A stretch of 64,000 bases of DNA from Stenotrophomonas maltophilia (GCF_004920835.1 NZ_QFHO01000009.1:62001-126000); one strand, 5' to 3'. Shown: positions 36,790-46,945, counted from the first letter of the stretch. Notes: generated from the letters alone by a model not told the origin. Program-made: numbers and translations.

Positions 36790-37170
36790 ATGAACGAGAT
36801 CAACCCACGCTATCCCGCCGTGATCCAGTCGGCGTTGCGCTTCCTTGACGGCAAGGGGCTGGCGCGCGTGCAGTCGGCACCGTTGCTGCACCGGTTGTTG
36901 TGGCGCATGGGCATCGCACTGCCGCCGCCGATCCTGGCCGGCTTCGCCACCAACGCACTGGTGCAGGGCCTGCTGTTCGGGCTGTTCTGGACCGGACTGA
37001 TGTGGCTGATGTTGTGGCAGGGCAGCGAGCGCCCGCTGGTGCTGCTGTTGTTGGCCGGTCTGTTGGCCGGTGCCCTGTTCGGTATCGTGATGGCGGCCCT
37101 GATGCGCTCGCTGCGACGCCACCGCAAGCTACCGGACTGGCGGCAGTTCCTGGCCCGTCAGGCGGACTGA
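36790..37170 (+). CDS. DUF6404-family small membrane protein
   Basis: A 126-residue protein with the pattern of DUF6404: ALRFLDGKGL, then APLLHRLLWRMGIALPPP and FATNALVQG, ahead of two membrane helices (LLFGLFWTGLMWLMLW and LLLLAGLLAGALFGIVMAAL) and a basic tail. The function is unknown. No good partner is adjacent, and it stands alone between rplS and the DUF1801 pair. Confidence 0.75.
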   Translation: MNEINPRYPAVIQSALRFLDGKGLARVQSAPLLHRLLWRMGIALPPPILAGFATNALVQGLLFGLFWTGLMWLMLWQGSERPLVLLLLAGLLAGALFGIVMAALMRSLRRHRKLPDWRQFLARQAD

Positions 37171-37249
37171 GCCGATGGCGCACCGCGCCATGACCGACAG
37201 GCACCCGTCGCGCTAGGCTGCCGCTTCATCCTGATGGACGTGCCGTGCG

Positions 37250-37684
37250 ATGCCTGCCAAGCGAACCGCACCCTCCACCGCGCCCAAGCTGCTGTCCGGT
37301 GGTAACCCGCAGATCGCCAAGGGCGAGGGCGATGCTACGGTGCAGGCCTATATCGCGGCGATGCCGGACTGGAAGCGACCGCTCGGCGCGCGGTTGGATG
37401 CGCTGATCGAGCAGGCCGTGCCCGGCGTGCACAAGGCGGTGAAGTGGAATTCGCCGATGTATGCGGTTGCCAAGGGCGAGGGCTGGTTCCTCAGCTTCCA
37501 TTGCTTCACCCGCTACATCAAGGTGGCATTTTTCCGGGGCGCCGCACTGAAGCCGATACCGCCCGAGCCGTCCAGGAGCGCAGACACGCGCTACCTGCAC
37601 ATTGCACAGGACGGCGTGCTGGATGAAGCCCAATTCCTTGACTGGGTGCGCCAGGCCGCGGCATTGCCCGGCGAGCGCATGTAA
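37250..37684 (+). CDS. DUF1801-domain protein
   Basis: A 144-residue protein of the YdhG/DUF1801 family (YIAAMPDWKRPLGARLDALI, VKWNSPMYAVAKGEGWFLSF, IKVAFFRGAAL). Function in bacteria is unclear; the fold resembles that of iron chaperone frataxin, as a family remark. A short homologue follows 38 bases downstream, so the two form a tandem pair, likely co-transcribed. Confidence 0.85.
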   Translation: MPAKRTAPSTAPKLLSGGNPQIAKGEGDATVQAYIAAMPDWKRPLGARLDALIEQAVPGVHKAVKWNSPMYAVAKGEGWFLSFHCFTRYIKVAFFRGAALKPIPPEPSRSADTRYLHIAQDGVLDEAQFLDWVRQAAALPGERM

Positions 37685-37722
37685 GCCCACCGTTCCGATC
37701 TGCTTGCCGACGAGAACCGCTG

Positions 37723-38130
37723 ATGGCCACGCACGCGCCGAACCCTGATGATGCCGGAACCCCGGCTGCCGAACTGATCGATGCACGCATCGCCGAGCTG
37801 GGCGACTGGCGTGGCGAAACGCTGACGCGCGTGCGCGCGTTGATCCATGAAGCGCTGCCCGACGTGCAGGAAACCTGGAAGTGGCGCGGCACGCCGGTGT
37901 GGGAGCACGACGGCATCCTGTGCACTGGCGAAACCTACAAACAGGCGGTGAAGCTGACCTTCGCCCATGGTGCGGCGCTGGCCGACCCGAAAGGCCTGTT
38001 CAATGCCAGCCTGGAAGGCAACAGGCGACGTGCGATCGACATCCATGAAGGCGCGATGCCCGATGCCGCAGCGTTGAAGGCGCTGCTGCGCGAAGCGGCT
38101 AAGTTCAACGCGGCGAAAAAGAAGCGGTAG
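37723..38130 (+). CDS. DUF1801-domain protein, second of the tandem pair
   Basis: A 135-residue paralogue of the protein before it: IAELGDWRGETLTRVRALIH, TWKWRGTPVWEHDGILCTGE and VKLTFAHGAALADPKGLF. Sequence identity with the first copy is low, so it is an old duplication or a separate gain. The TAG stop is part of the GTAG that opens the adjoining SMAG repeat. Confidence 0.85.
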   Translation: MATHAPNPDDAGTPAAELIDARIAELGDWRGETLTRVRALIHEALPDVQETWKWRGTPVWEHDGILCTGETYKQAVKLTFAHGAALADPKGLFNASLEGNRRRAIDIHEGAMPDAAALKALLREAAKFNAAKKKR

Positions 38131-38205
38131 AGCCGGCCGCTGGCCGGCTGTTGCGCGATGCTTCCGGAGAGGCATGAAGCTGCCGGCCAGCGGCCGGCAC
38201 TACCG
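38127..38205. repeat. SMAG repeat pair
   Basis: GTAGAGCCGGCCGCTGGCCGGC and its reversed partner CCGGCCAGCGGCCGGCACTACC with a middle of about 30 bases. It begins at the stop codon of the DUF1801 gene and ends near the 3' end of the convergent MATE gene. Confidence 0.85.
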
Positions 38206-38227
38206 TGGTAATCACCGGCGGTCAGTA

Positions 38228-39700
38228 CTAACGTGGCGGCGCTGACTCCAGTGCGGCATCCGGGTCGGCCACCGGCGAGGGTGGGCAGGCCGGGATCTCC
38301 GACGGCGTGGCCAGTTCTTCGGCATGCGACGGCTTGCCGATCATCGTGGCCTTGCGCCAGCCACCCCAGCGGTAATACGCCAGCGACAGCAGCATCGACA
38401 CCAGCGAGCTGACCGGGAAGCTCCACCAGATCGCATCGGCGCCCCAGTACGGCTGCAGCAGCTCGGCGAACGGTACGCGCACGCCCCACAGCGAGCCGGC
38501 CAGGATCAGCAGCGGCGGAATCACCGCGCCGGTGGAGCGCACCACGCCGGAGATCACGAAGCTGACGCCGAAGAACAGGAACGAACCGATCACCACATGG
38601 TTGAGGTGGCGGGCGATGTCCAGCGCCTCGCTGGCCGGCGGCAGGAACAGCGCCAGCAGCTGCCGATCGAACAGCACCAGCGGCAGGATCAGCGCGCCGG
38701 TCAGCAGGAAGTTGAACAGCACGCCCTGCCGCGCGGTGCCGCGCACGCGGTCCCAGCGCTGTGCGCCGACGTTCTGCGCGGCCATCGTCGAGCACGCCGC
38801 ACCGATTGCCATCGCGGGCATCTGCAGGTAGTTCCACAATTGCAGCGCGGCGCCGTAACCGGCCCCGGTGTCGGTGCCGTACTGGTTGACCATGGTCATC
38901 AACAGGATCACCGATAGTGAGATCAGCACCATCTGCAGGCCCATCGGGACGCCCTTGATCACCAGCGCCTTGAGGATGGTCAGGTCGAGCTTGAGCAGGC
39001 GCATGTCGGCACGGCCCAGCCACAACGTGTGGCGCTTGTGCCGCATGTACAGCAGCAGGCCGGCCAGCGACAGCGTCTGCGCGACCAGCGTGGCCCAGGC
39101 CGATCCGGCGATACCCAGCGCGGGGAATGGTCCCATGCCGAAGATCAGCACCGGATTCAGCACGATGTCCAGCGCCACCGACACCATCAGGAAACGGAAC
39201 GGCGTGCGTGAATCACCGGCACCGCGCAGCGCGGCGGTGAGGAAGGCGAACGCGTACAGCGTCGGCATCGCCAGGAAGATGATCTGCAGGTAAGCCTCGG
39301 CCAGCGGCAGCGAGGCAGCCGGCGTGCCCATCGCTGCCAGCAGCGGATGCGCCATGAACCAGCCGGCGATGGCGATGATCACCGACAGGCCGATGAAGAA
39401 GGTGGCGCTGGTACCGACCACGCGCCGCGCCTGCGCGATGTCGCGCGCACCGATGGCCTGGCCGATCAGGATGGTCGAGGCCATGCCGAAGCCGAACACC
39501 GAGCCGATCAGGAAGAACATGATGTTGTTGGCGTTCGCGGTGGCGGTCAGTGCCGCCTCGCCGAGGAAGCGCCCCACCCATACCGCATTCACCGAACCGT
39601 TCAGCGACTGCGCGATGTTGCCGGCCAGGATCGGCAGGGAGAACAGCAGGAGATTGCGGCCGATCGGGCCGGAGGTCAGGTCAAGCGGCGCTTTGGCCAT
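38228..39700 (-). CDS. MATE-family efflux transporter
   Basis: A 490-residue membrane protein with twelve helices in two six-helix halves, exporting cationic compounds by exchange with Na+ or H+. It begins with DLTSGPIGRNLLLFSLPILAGNIAQ and has the internal repeat pattern (GVPMGLQMVLISLSVILLMT, MAIGAACSTMAAQNVGAQRW). ATG 39700 gives the family-typical start. The far longer open frame upstream is not protein-like. The substrate is unknown. Confidence 0.93.
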   Translation of the reverse strand: MAKAPLDLTSGPIGRNLLLFSLPILAGNIAQSLNGSVNAVWVGRFLGEAALTATANANNIMFFLIGSVFGFGMASTILIGQAIGARDIAQARRVVGTSATFFIGLSVIIAIAGWFMAHPLLAAMGTPAASLPLAEAYLQIIFLAMPTLYAFAFLTAALRGAGDSRTPFRFLMVSVALDIVLNPVLIFGMGPFPALGIAGSAWATLVAQTLSLAGLLLYMRHKRHTLWLGRADMRLLKLDLTILKALVIKGVPMGLQMVLISLSVILLMTMVNQYGTDTGAGYGAALQLWNYLQMPAMAIGAACSTMAAQNVGAQRWDRVRGTARQGVLFNFLLTGALILPLVLFDRQLLALFLPPASEALDIARHLNHVVIGSFLFFGVSFVISGVVRSTGAVIPPLLILAGSLWGVRVPFAELLQPYWGADAIWWSFPVSSLVSMLLSLAYYRWGGWRKATMIGKPSHAEELATPSEIPACPPSPVADPDAALESAPPR

Positions 39701-39762
39701 GGAGTGGTGATCGAATCCCGGGAGGCGCACACTAGCACCAAGCCGGTTTGCGGGATGTGGCA

Positions 39763-40002
39763 ATGCATCAACGACTGCGGGTGAAGCGGAGCATGGCGTT
39801 GGCCTTGATCGGCGTTGTACTGGCCGCATGTTCGACAGGTGACCGGCTGGGCGATACCCAGGTGCGGCCGACCGACCGTCCCGAGTGCCTGGTCGGCAGC
39901 CAGCGGCAGGACCTGTCCGCCGGTGTACCCACGTTGATCGGGGGCAGCGGCTGCCGCACCGACCCCGACCATCCGCGCCCTCTGAACAAGCCACCGGAGT
40001 AG
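39763..40002 (+). CDS. Small lipoprotein
   Basis: A short protein of about 79 residues with a lipobox (LIGVVLAACS) right after a basic, hydrophobic N-terminus, so it should be lipid-anchored after Cys. The mature part is about 55 polar, Pro-rich residues (DTQVRPTDRPECLVGSQRQ) with two more Cys. Several starts are possible (ATG 39763, GTG 39781, ATG 39793). It lies nine bases before hslR. Its function is unknown. Confidence 0.6.
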   Translation: MHQRLRVKRSMALALIGVVLAACSTGDRLGDTQVRPTDRPECLVGSQRQDLSAGVPTLIGGSGCRTDPDHPRPLNKPPE

Positions 40003-40011
40003 TCCGCACCG

Positions 40012-40419
40012 ATGCCTGAGCTTTCCCCGTTGTCGCCCAGTGTCCGCCTGGACATCTGGTTGTGGGCGGCCCGTTTCTTCAAGACCCGCAGCCTGGCCAA
40101 GCAGGCCATCGAGACCGGCAAGGTCAGCGTGGCCGGGCAGCGCCCGAAGTCCTCGCGCGCGGTACGCGTGGGTGAGCAGCTGCAGGTGGATCGTGGCGAG
40201 GAGCATTTCGAGATCCAGGTGCTGGGCCTGAGCGACCAGCGCGGGCCGGCGCCAACGGCACAGCAGCTGTATGCCGAGAGCGAGGCTTCGAAGGCGCGCC
40301 GTGCCGAACAGCGTGCACTGCGCATCGCGGCACGCGATGGTTTCCAGCCGCCGGAACACAAGCCGGACAAGCGCGCGCGGCGTTTGATCCGGGCGTTGGG
40401 CGACATCGACGCGCTGTAG
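40012..40419 (+). CDS. hslR: S4-domain heat-shock protein 15
   Basis: A 135-residue RNA-binding protein that in E. coli binds free 50S subunits with a nascent chain and helps recycle them. The S4 domain is clear: VRLDIWLWAARFFKTRSLAK and AGQRPKSSRAVRVGEQLQV. The C-terminal tail is basic (KPDKRARRLIRAL). It follows the lipoprotein gene closely and may be expressed with it. Confidence 0.92.
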   Translation: MPELSPLSPSVRLDIWLWAARFFKTRSLAKQAIETGKVSVAGQRPKSSRAVRVGEQLQVDRGEEHFEIQVLGLSDQRGPAPTAQQLYAESEASKARRAEQRALRIAARDGFQPPEHKPDKRARRLIRALGDIDAL

Positions 40420-40532
40420 CGAAATCCTGATTCCAACGGATTGTTCCTATCGCGGTGCGAAAGAGGGCGCCGGTCACGGTGCGTTCGGATTGCGCTGGGC
40501 AGGCTGGTTTTTCACCTATCGGAGGCCTGCCC

Positions 40533-41720
40533 ATGCGGCGTCTGCTGTTATGCCTGTCCCTGCTTGCTGCTGCGCCACTGCACGCTGCCGACATCACCTT
40601 CTGGGACGTACCGCAACGCGGTGGCAACAGCATGAACATGTCGCCTCCGGACCGGAAATACTTCGAGGCGCTGCGTGCGACCGGTGCGACCTGGGTGCGG
40701 CTGGTGCCGGACAAGTGGAAGGGGCAGGGCGGTCGTGACTTTCTGATCGGCAACGCCGATGACTATCGTGGACTGGTTCCGGCCGACCTGGCCACGCTGC
40801 GGCGGGTGCTGGATGACGCCGATGCGGCCGGGCTGAAAGTGGTGCTGACGCCGCTGTCGCTGCCGTTACTGCGCTGGAAGCAGCACAACGGCGATGTGGT
40901 CGACCAGCGCCTGTGGCAGTCCTTCGACAACCAGGAGCCCGCCCGGCGTTTCTGGCACGATCTGGCCACGGCGCTGAAGGATCATCCTGCCTTGGCCGCC
41001 TACAATCTCATCAATGAACCGGTGCCCGAATACGGTGCAGGCCTGGCCGAGCATGCGTCCAGCGAGGCGATGAAGCAGTGGTATGCCGGTGTGCAGGACG
41101 GCCCACGCGACCTGCGCCGCTTTTATTCCGGGTTGATCGCCAGCATCCGCGAGGTCGACGCCGCGATGCCGCTGATGCTGGATGCGGGCTGGTACGCCGC
41201 CGCCGACGGTTTCAACTACTGGCCGGCACCGTTGGCGGATTCGAAGCTGCTGTACAGCGTGCACATGTACGAGCCGTACGCGGCAACCAGTGCGCCGAAC
41301 CAGACGCGCGCCAAGCCCTGGCGTTATCCGGCACAGGTGCCGTTCGGTGGAGGCAGCGAGCGTTGGGATGCGGCGCGTGTACGCCGTTACCTGCAGCAGC
41401 CGATGACGTGGGCCGCCTCGCATGGTGTCGGTGCCAACCGCATGGTGGTGGCCGAATTCGGCTGCATGCGGCGATGGCCGGACTGCAGCCGCTACCTGCA
41501 GGATGTGCTGCAGGTGCTGGAACAGGACAAGGTGCACTGGGCCTTCTACGCCTTCCGCGAGGATGGCTGGGACGGCATGGACTACGAACTGGGCGACAAG
41601 CCGCTGCCGTGGTCGTACTGGCAGGCGCAGGAAAAGGGCCGCCATGTCGAGCCGCCGCGCTTGATGCAGGCGCCCTTGTTCGCACCGATCCTGCAGCGTT
41701 TGAAGGCGGGCAACCAGTAA
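40533..41720 (+). CDS. Secreted glycoside hydrolase family 5-type enzyme (cellulase-like)
   Basis: A 395-residue secreted (beta/alpha)8-barrel hydrolase. Signal peptide MRRLLLCLSLLAAAPLHA, cut before ADI. The acid/base Glu is in AYNLINEPVPEYG, and the nucleophile Glu is in MVVAEFGCMRRW, with YSVHMYEPYA and WAFYAFREDGW nearby, all GH5 positions. Substrate is not certain, but beta-glucan or mannan are usual. GGAGG precedes ATG 40533, which supports the start over the longer open frame. Confidence 0.9.
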   Translation: MRRLLLCLSLLAAAPLHAADITFWDVPQRGGNSMNMSPPDRKYFEALRATGATWVRLVPDKWKGQGGRDFLIGNADDYRGLVPADLATLRRVLDDADAAGLKVVLTPLSLPLLRWKQHNGDVVDQRLWQSFDNQEPARRFWHDLATALKDHPALAAYNLINEPVPEYGAGLAEHASSEAMKQWYAGVQDGPRDLRRFYSGLIASIREVDAAMPLMLDAGWYAAADGFNYWPAPLADSKLLYSVHMYEPYAATSAPNQTRAKPWRYPAQVPFGGGSERWDAARVRRYLQQPMTWAASHGVGANRMVVAEFGCMRRWPDCSRYLQDVLQVLEQDKVHWAFYAFREDGWDGMDYELGDKPLPWSYWQAQEKGRHVEPPRLMQAPLFAPILQRLKAGNQ

Positions 41721-41784
41721 GCCGCCGGGCATGGCCCGGCGCTACCCATGGAGATGCCGATAGCGCCGGCCCATGCCCGGCGAG
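41720..41784. repeat. SMAG-type palindrome pair
   Basis: GCCGCCGGGCATGGCCCGGCGCTACCC followed by TAGCGCCGGCCCATGCCCGGCG, lying between the convergent GH5 and DUF937 genes. Confidence 0.8.
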
Positions 41785-41792
41785 GCTTTCCG

Positions 41793-42383
41793 TCAGCGCT
41801 TGCCGCCGAGCAGGTTGCCGCCCAGCTTGAGCAGATCGCCCACGCCCAGCTGACCGTCACCGTCCTGGTCCAGCAGGCTGCCGAGCAGGCCACCCTGCTG
41901 CTGCACCTGCTGCTTTTCCTGGCCCAGGGCCTGGCTGAGCGAGCCGGCATCGGCCTGGCCGCCGCCCAGGCGCTGTGCCAGGAAGGCCATCACGATGGGA
42001 GCAAGGATCTGCAGCAGCTGGCTGGTGCGGCCACTGTCGAGCTGGGTGGCCTGGGCCAGGCCGGTTTCCACCTTCTGCTGGCTGCCGCCGAAGATGTGGC
42101 CGAGGATACCGGCGCCATCGCTGGCCGCACCGCCGCCGCCACCGCCCAGCACCGAACCGAGCACGCTGCCCAGGTCCAGGCCGCTGTGGTTGTTCTGCAA
42201 TGCGCCGAGCAGCGCCTGTGCGCCCTGTGGCTGCGAGGCGTTGTTGCCCAGCGCGCCCATCAGCACCGGCAGCGCGGCACTGATCGCGCCGGAAGCCTGG
42301 GTATCGCTGATGCCAAGCTGCTGCGACACCTGTTGCAGCGGGGCGCCCTGCAACTTGGTCAGAAGTTCATCGGTCAGGCTCAT
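41793..42383 (-). CDS. DUF937-domain protein with an EF-hand-like motif
   Basis: A 196-residue protein of the YidB/DUF937 type: LLTKLQGAPLQQVSQQLGIS, then ASGAISAALPVLMGALGNNA, a Gly-rich linker, and a C-terminal segment LLDQDGDGQLGVGDLLKLGG. This last has the DxDGDG calcium-loop shape of an EF-hand or dockerin, which is uncommon in plain DUF937 proteins. No signal peptide. Function unknown. Confidence 0.85.
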   Translation of the reverse strand: MSLTDELLTKLQGAPLQQVSQQLGISDTQASGAISAALPVLMGALGNNASQPQGAQALLGALQNNHSGLDLGSVLGSVLGGGGGGAASDGAGILGHIFGGSQQKVETGLAQATQLDSGRTSQLLQILAPIVMAFLAQRLGGGQADAGSLSQALGQEKQQVQQQGGLLGSLLDQDGDGQLGVGDLLKLGGNLLGGKR

Positions 42384-42433
42384 CTGGGGAATCCTCGATT
42401 GGGGTTGGGCGTGCAGAAGGTACGACGCGGACC

Positions 42434-42470
42434 GTTAAAACGGCGACGCCGCCTCACGGGGAGGCGGCGT
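42434..42470 (-). terminator. Terminator of the catalase gene
   Basis: Perfect 10-bp stem ACGCCGCCTC / GAGGCGGCGT with a five-base loop. Read on the minus strand it is followed by CGCCGTTTTAACGG, a short T-run. It lies 22 bases after the catalase stop. Confidence 0.75.
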
Positions 42471-42491
42471 GCCGTACGCAGGGGAGGGCGA

Positions 42492-44135
42492 TCAGAGCTC
42501 GATGTCTTCCGCACCCGGGGTCGCAGCGGGGAAGTCCGCGTCCGGCTGTGCAGGCTTGAACGGGTCGGACGGTTGGCCAGCCAGCGCCTTCAGGGCCGCA
42601 GCGATGCCGGCACCATAGGCCGGGTCGGCCTTGTTGCAGTTGTCGATGTGGCGCTGCTTGATGAAGTCCGGCGCATCGCCAAGGGCGCGGGCGGTGTTGG
42701 CGAACAAGCGGTCCTTCTGGGCCTGGTTGTAGCTGCGGAACAACGCACCGGGCTGGCTGAAGTAGTCGGCGTCGTCCTCACGGAAGTTCCAGAAGTCGGC
42801 GTCGCCCCGGATCTTCATCGGCGGCTCGCGGTATGCCGGCTGCTCCTGCCACTGGCCGTAGCTGTTCGGCTCGTAGTGCGGCAGGCCACCGTAGTTGCCA
42901 TCCACGCGCATCGCACCATCGCGGTGGTTGCTGTGCACCGGGCAGCGCGCCGCGTTCACCGGAATCTGGTGGTGGTTCACGCCCAGACGGTAACGCTGCG
43001 CATCGGAATAGGCGAACAGGCGTGCCTGCAGCATCTTGTCCGGCGACGGGCCGATGCCCGGCACCAGGTTGCTCGGTGCGAACGCCGACTGCTCCACGTC
43101 CTGGTACCAGTTGACCGGATTGCGGTTCAGTTCGAACTGGCCCACTTCGATCAGCGGGTAGTCGCTCTTCGGCCACACCTTGGTCAGGTCGAACGGATGC
43201 ACGCGGTAGGTTTCCGCATCCAGCTCCGGCATGACCTGGATGAACAGCTTCCACTTCGGGAAGTCGCCCTTCTCGATGGCGGCGAACAGGTCGCGGCCGT
43301 GGCTTTCGCGGTCATGGCCGACCAGGATCTGCGCCTGCGCGTCGGTCAGCGATTCGATGCCTTGCTGGCTGACGAAATGGAACTTGACCCAGAAGCGTTC
43401 GCTGTCGGCATTGGTGAAGCTGTAGGTATGCGAGCCGAAGCCGTGCATGTGGCGGAAGCTGCGCGGGATGCCGCGGTCGCTCATCACCACGGTCACCTGC
43501 AGCAGGGCTTCGGGCAGCAGCGTCCAGAAATCCCAGTTGTTGCGCGCGCTGCGCAGGTTGGTGTGCGGGTCGCGCTTGACCGCCTTGTTGAGGTCGGCGA
43601 ACTTGCGCGGGTCGCGCAGGAAGAACACCGGGGTGTTGTTGCCGACCAGGTCCCAGTTGCCTTCTTCGGTGTAGAACTTCAGCGCGAAGCCGCGGATGTC
43701 GCGCTCGGCGTCGGCGGCACCGCGCTCGCCGGCTACCGTGGTGAAGCGGGCGAACATCTCGGTCTGCTTGCCGACCTTCTCGAACAGCCTGGCGCGGGTG
43801 TACTTGCTGATGTCGTGGGTGACAGTGAAGGTGCCGAACGCGCCCGAGCCCTTGGCGTGCATGCGGCGCTCGGGAATGATCTCGCGGTTGAGGTTGGCCA
43901 GCTTTTCCAGCAGCCAGACGTCTTCCATCAGCAGCGGGCCGCGCGGGCCGGCGGTCTTGCTGTTCTGGTTGTCCACCACCGGTGCGCCGAAGGCCGTGGT
44001 CATCGGCGTGACCGGATCGTCACCATGCTTCTGCTCCGGCGTGGTGCTCAGCTCGCGCTGCTGCTGGGCGCCTTCCTCAGGCGACGGGGCGCTGTGGTAA
44101 GGGCACTTGGCGTTGTTGTTGTCGGACTGGCTCAT
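42492..44135 (-). CDS. katA: Monofunctional heme catalase
   Basis: Converts hydrogen peroxide to water and oxygen. The 547-residue protein is of the small-subunit catalase type with a short extended N-terminus. Catalytic His in [14 protein letters not shown], Asn in [10 protein letters not shown], and the heme-ligand Tyr in [15 protein letters not shown] are present, as are [13 protein letters not shown] and [21 protein letters not shown] precedes ATG 44135. A candidate OxyR site lies 79 bases upstream of the start. The gene name follows the E. coli/Xanthomonas-type small catalases and is moderately sure. Confidence 0.95.
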   Translation of the reverse strand: MSQSDNNNAKCPYHSAPSPEEGAQQQRELSTTPEQKHGDDPVTPMTTAFGAPVVDNQNSKTAGPRGPLLMEDVWLLEKLANLNREIIPERRMHAKGSGAFGTFTVTHDISKYTRARLFEKVGKQTEMFARFTTVAGERGAADAERDIRGFALKFYTEEGNWDLVGNNTPVFFLRDPRKFADLNKAVKRDPHTNLRSARNNWDFWTLLPEALLQVTVVMSDRGIPRSFRHMHGFGSHTYSFTNADSERFWVKFHFVSQQGIESLTDAQAQILVGHDRESHGRDLFAAIEKGDFPKWKLFIQVMPELDAETYRVHPFDLTKVWPKSDYPLIEVGQFELNRNPVNWYQDVEQSAFAPSNLVPGIGPSPDKMLQARLFAYSDAQRYRLGVNHHQIPVNAARCPVHSNHRDGAMRVDGNYGGLPHYEPNSYGQWQEQPAYREPPMKIRGDADFWNFREDDADYFSQPGALFRSYNQAQKDRLFANTARALGDAPDFIKQRHIDNCNKADPAYGAGIAAALKALAGQPSDPFKPAQPDADFPAATPGAEDIEL

Positions 44136-44213
44136 CGGCTGGCTCCTGGTGGCGGTGAAGACGTGGGAGAAACATCTTCACTCGACTTTAGCTATGGCCA
44201 GATGAAATGAATA

Positions 44214-44250
44214 ATCGAATGATTCATTCAGGTTGATAGATTCTGTCAAT
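44214..44250 (-). promoter_or_regulatory. Candidate OxyR-binding site upstream of catalase
   Basis: Four tetrads spaced by exactly seven bases, ATCG-N7-CATT-N7-ATAG-N7-CAAT, match the OxyR consensus ATAG-N7-CTAT-N7-ATAG-N7-CTAT in 12 or 13 of 16 positions. Location and target (catalase) make peroxide control likely. Confidence 0.45.
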
Positions 44251-44285
44251 TGGAACGCAGAATCAGATTTGCGCAACCTTTCGAT

Positions 44286-44312
44286 GGGCCTCCCGCAAGG
44301 CGGCGGGAGGCC
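44286..44312 (-). terminator. Hairpin after mutS, weak terminator
   Basis: GGCCTCCCGC / GCGGGAGGCC stem 17 bases after the mutS stop, without a T-run. It may only slow exonucleases. Confidence 0.35.
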
Positions 44313-44329
44313 ATGGGCGTGCGCTGCGG

Positions 44330-46945
44330 TTACAGCAGCGCCTTCAACCGGTACAACGCTTCCAGCGCCTGCTTCGGGGTCAGTTCGTCGGGGTCGATCG
44401 CGGCCAGTGCTTCCTGTGCCTTGCTCGACGGTGCCGCGAACAGGCCAAATTGCTGCGGTGCATCCAGCGCCTGCGGCGCCAGCTCGGCGGCATGGCTTTC
44501 ACCGCCGCGCTGCTCCAGCTCGGCCAGGCGGCGCCGTGCCTGCGCCACGGTGGCGCGCGGCAGACCGGCCAGCGCGGCCACCTGCAGGCCGAAGCTGCGG
44601 TTGGCCGGGCCATCCTTCACCGCATGCATGAACACCAGCGCCTCACTGTGCTCGACCGCATCCAGGTGCACGTTGGCGATGCCGCTGCGGCCGCCTTCGT
44701 GCTGCTCGTCGGCCAATGCGGTCAGTTCGAAGTAGTGGGTCGCGAACAGCGTGTAGCAGCGGTTCTCATAGGCGAGGTGGCGCGCCACGGCATCGGCCAG
44801 GGCCAGCCCGTCGTAGGTGGAGGTGCCACGACCGATCTCGTCCATCAGCACCAGCGAATGCGCGGTGGCGTGATGCAGGATGTAGCTGGTCTCGGCCATC
44901 TCGACCATGAAGGTCGACTGCCCGCGTGCCAGATCATCACCGGCGCCGATGCGGGTGAGGATACGGTCGATGGGGCCGATCAGCGCACGGCTGGCCGGCA
45001 CGAAGCTGCCGATGTGGGCCAGCAGCACGATCAGCGCGTTCTGCCGCATGTAGGTCGATTTACCACCCATGTTCGGGCCGGTGATGACCAGCATGCGACG
45101 GTCCGGATGCAGGTCCAGGTCGTTCGGTTCGAACGGCTGCTCGCGCACCGCCTCGACCACCGGGTGGCGGCCACGCTCGATCTTCAGGCAGGGCTCGGCC
45201 TGCAGTTCCGGGCGTGCCCAGTCCAGCGCCTGCGCGCGTTCGGCGAAGCCGGCCAGCACGTCCAGTTCGCTCAGCGCGGCAGCACACTGCTTCAGCGGTT
45301 CCAGCTGCCCGCCGAGGGTATCCAGCAGCTGCTCGTACAGGTACTTCTCGCGCGACAGCGAACGGTCGCGCGCGGACAGCACCTTGTCCTCGAAAGCCTT
45401 CAGCTCTTCGGTGATGTAGCGCTCGGCATTGGTCAGCGTCTGCCGGCGGGTATAGTGCACCGGGGCACGATCGGACTGGCCCTTGCTGATTTCGATGTAG
45501 TAGCCGTGCACGCGGTTGTAGCCCACCTTCAGGGTGGCAATACCGCTGCTTTCGCGCTCGCGTGCTTCCAGGTCGACCAGGAACTGGTCGGCATGGGTGG
45601 ACAGGCGGCGCAGTTCATCCAGCTCGGCATCGAAGCCGTCGGCCAGCACGCCACCATCGCTCAGCTTCAGCGGCGGCATCTCGGCGATGGCGCTGGCCAG
45701 CAGGTGCGCGCATTCGTCGTGCTCGCCGAGTGCGGCGTGCAGGGCCTGCAGGCGCGGCGAATCCAGCGGTGCCAGCACGTCGCGCACGGCTGGCAGCAGG
45801 CCGAGGCCATCACGCAGGGTAGAGAAGTCGCGCGGGCGCGCCGAGCGCAGGGCGACGCGGGTGAGGATGCGTTCGAGATCGCCGAGGCGACGGAACTGCT
45901 CGCGGATGTCAGCATCGCTGCCGCGGTCGATCAGCGTTTCCACTGCGTGGTGGCGCTGTACCAGTACCTCGCGCAGGCGCAGCGGGCGATGCAGCCAGCG
46001 CCGCAGCAGGCGTCCGCCCATCGGCGTCACCGTGCTGTCGAGCACGCCCAGCAGGGTGTTGCGGGTATCGCCGTCGACGCGCGTGTCCAGTTCCAGATGG
46101 CGGCGTGTTGCTGCATTCATCGCGATCGCTTCGCCGGCGGTTTCCATCGCGATGGAGGTCAGGTGCGGCAGGCGCTGCTTCTGGGTTTCCTCCACATAGC
46201 CGAGCAGGGCGCTGGCTGCTGCAGTGGCGCGCGGCTTGTCATCGATGCCGAAGCCGCTCAGATCATGCAGCTTGAAGAAGGCCAGCAGCTGGCGGCGCCC
46301 GCTGTCGGCGTCGAACAGCCACGGTGCGCGGCGGCGCACGCCGGTGCGCTGGCGCAGGAATTCCGGCCAGTTTTCCTCGTCGGGCACCAGCAGTTCGGCC
46401 GGTTCCAGCCGTGCCAGCTCGGCTTCCAGTGCGTCGTCGGTTTCCACCTCGTTGACCAGGAAGCGGCCACCGGCCAGGTCGGCCCACGCCAGGCCGTAAC
46501 CCTGCTTGCTGCGCGACAGCGCCATCAGCAGGGTGTCGCGGCGTTCATCCAGCAGGGCCTCGTCGGTGACCGTGCCGGGGGTGACGATGCGCACCACCTT
46601 GCGTTCGACCAGGCCCTTGGCCAGGGCCGGGTCGCCGATCTGTTCACAGATCGCCACCGATTCGCCCAGTGCCACCAGCCGTGCCAGGTAGCCTTCGTAG
46701 GCATGCACGGGTACGCCGGCCATCGGGATCGGCGCGCCGCCGGAGCTGCCGCGCTGGGTCAGGGTGATGTCCAGCAGCCGTGCCGCCTTGCGGGCGTCAT
46801 CGTAGAACAGCTCGTAGAAGTCACCCATGCGGAAGAACAGCAGCAGGTCCGGATGGTCGGACTTGGCCGCGAAGAACTGCTTCATCAGCGGGGTGTGGTC
46901 CTTGGACGCCTTGGCGTTGCTGGTGTTGTCTTTTGTATCAGTCAC
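44330..46945 (-). CDS. mutS: DNA mismatch repair protein MutS
   Basis: Recognises mismatches and small loops and starts methyl- or strand-directed repair with MutL. At 871 residues it has the usual length. The mismatch-binding domain has the conserved Phe-x-Glu ([11 protein letters not shown]), the ABC-type ATPase has [18 protein letters not shown], the signature STFMVEMAE, Walker [14 protein letters not shown] and the switch [10 protein letters not shown]-terminal clamp region is typical ([14 protein letters not shown]). It stands alone, with divergent O-antigen-type genes upstream. Confidence 0.99.
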   Translation of the reverse strand: MTDTKDNTSNAKASKDHTPLMKQFFAAKSDHPDLLLFFRMGDFYELFYDDARKAARLLDITLTQRGSSGGAPIPMAGVPVHAYEGYLARLVALGESVAICEQIGDPALAKGLVERKVVRIVTPGTVTDEALLDERRDTLLMALSRSKQGYGLAWADLAGGRFLVNEVETDDALEAELARLEPAELLVPDEENWPEFLRQRTGVRRRAPWLFDADSGRRQLLAFFKLHDLSGFGIDDKPRATAAASALLGYVEETQKQRLPHLTSIAMETAGEAIAMNAATRRHLELDTRVDGDTRNTLLGVLDSTVTPMGGRLLRRWLHRPLRLREVLVQRHHAVETLIDRGSDADIREQFRRLGDLERILTRVALRSARPRDFSTLRDGLGLLPAVRDVLAPLDSPRLQALHAALGEHDECAHLLASAIAEMPPLKLSDGGVLADGFDAELDELRRLSTHADQFLVDLEARERESSGIATLKVGYNRVHGYYIEISKGQSDRAPVHYTRRQTLTNAERYITEELKAFEDKVLSARDRSLSREKYLYEQLLDTLGGQLEPLKQCAAALSELDVLAGFAERAQALDWARPELQAEPCLKIERGRHPVVEAVREQPFEPNDLDLHPDRRMLVITGPNMGGKSTYMRQNALIVLLAHIGSFVPASRALIGPIDRILTRIGAGDDLARGQSTFMVEMAETSYILHHATAHSLVLMDEIGRGTSTYDGLALADAVARHLAYENRCYTLFATHYFELTALADEQHEGGRSGIANVHLDAVEHSEALVFMHAVKDGPANRSFGLQVAALAGLPRATVAQARRRLAELEQRGGESHAAELAPQALDAPQQFGLFAAPSSKAQEALAAIDPDELTPKQALEALYRLKALL

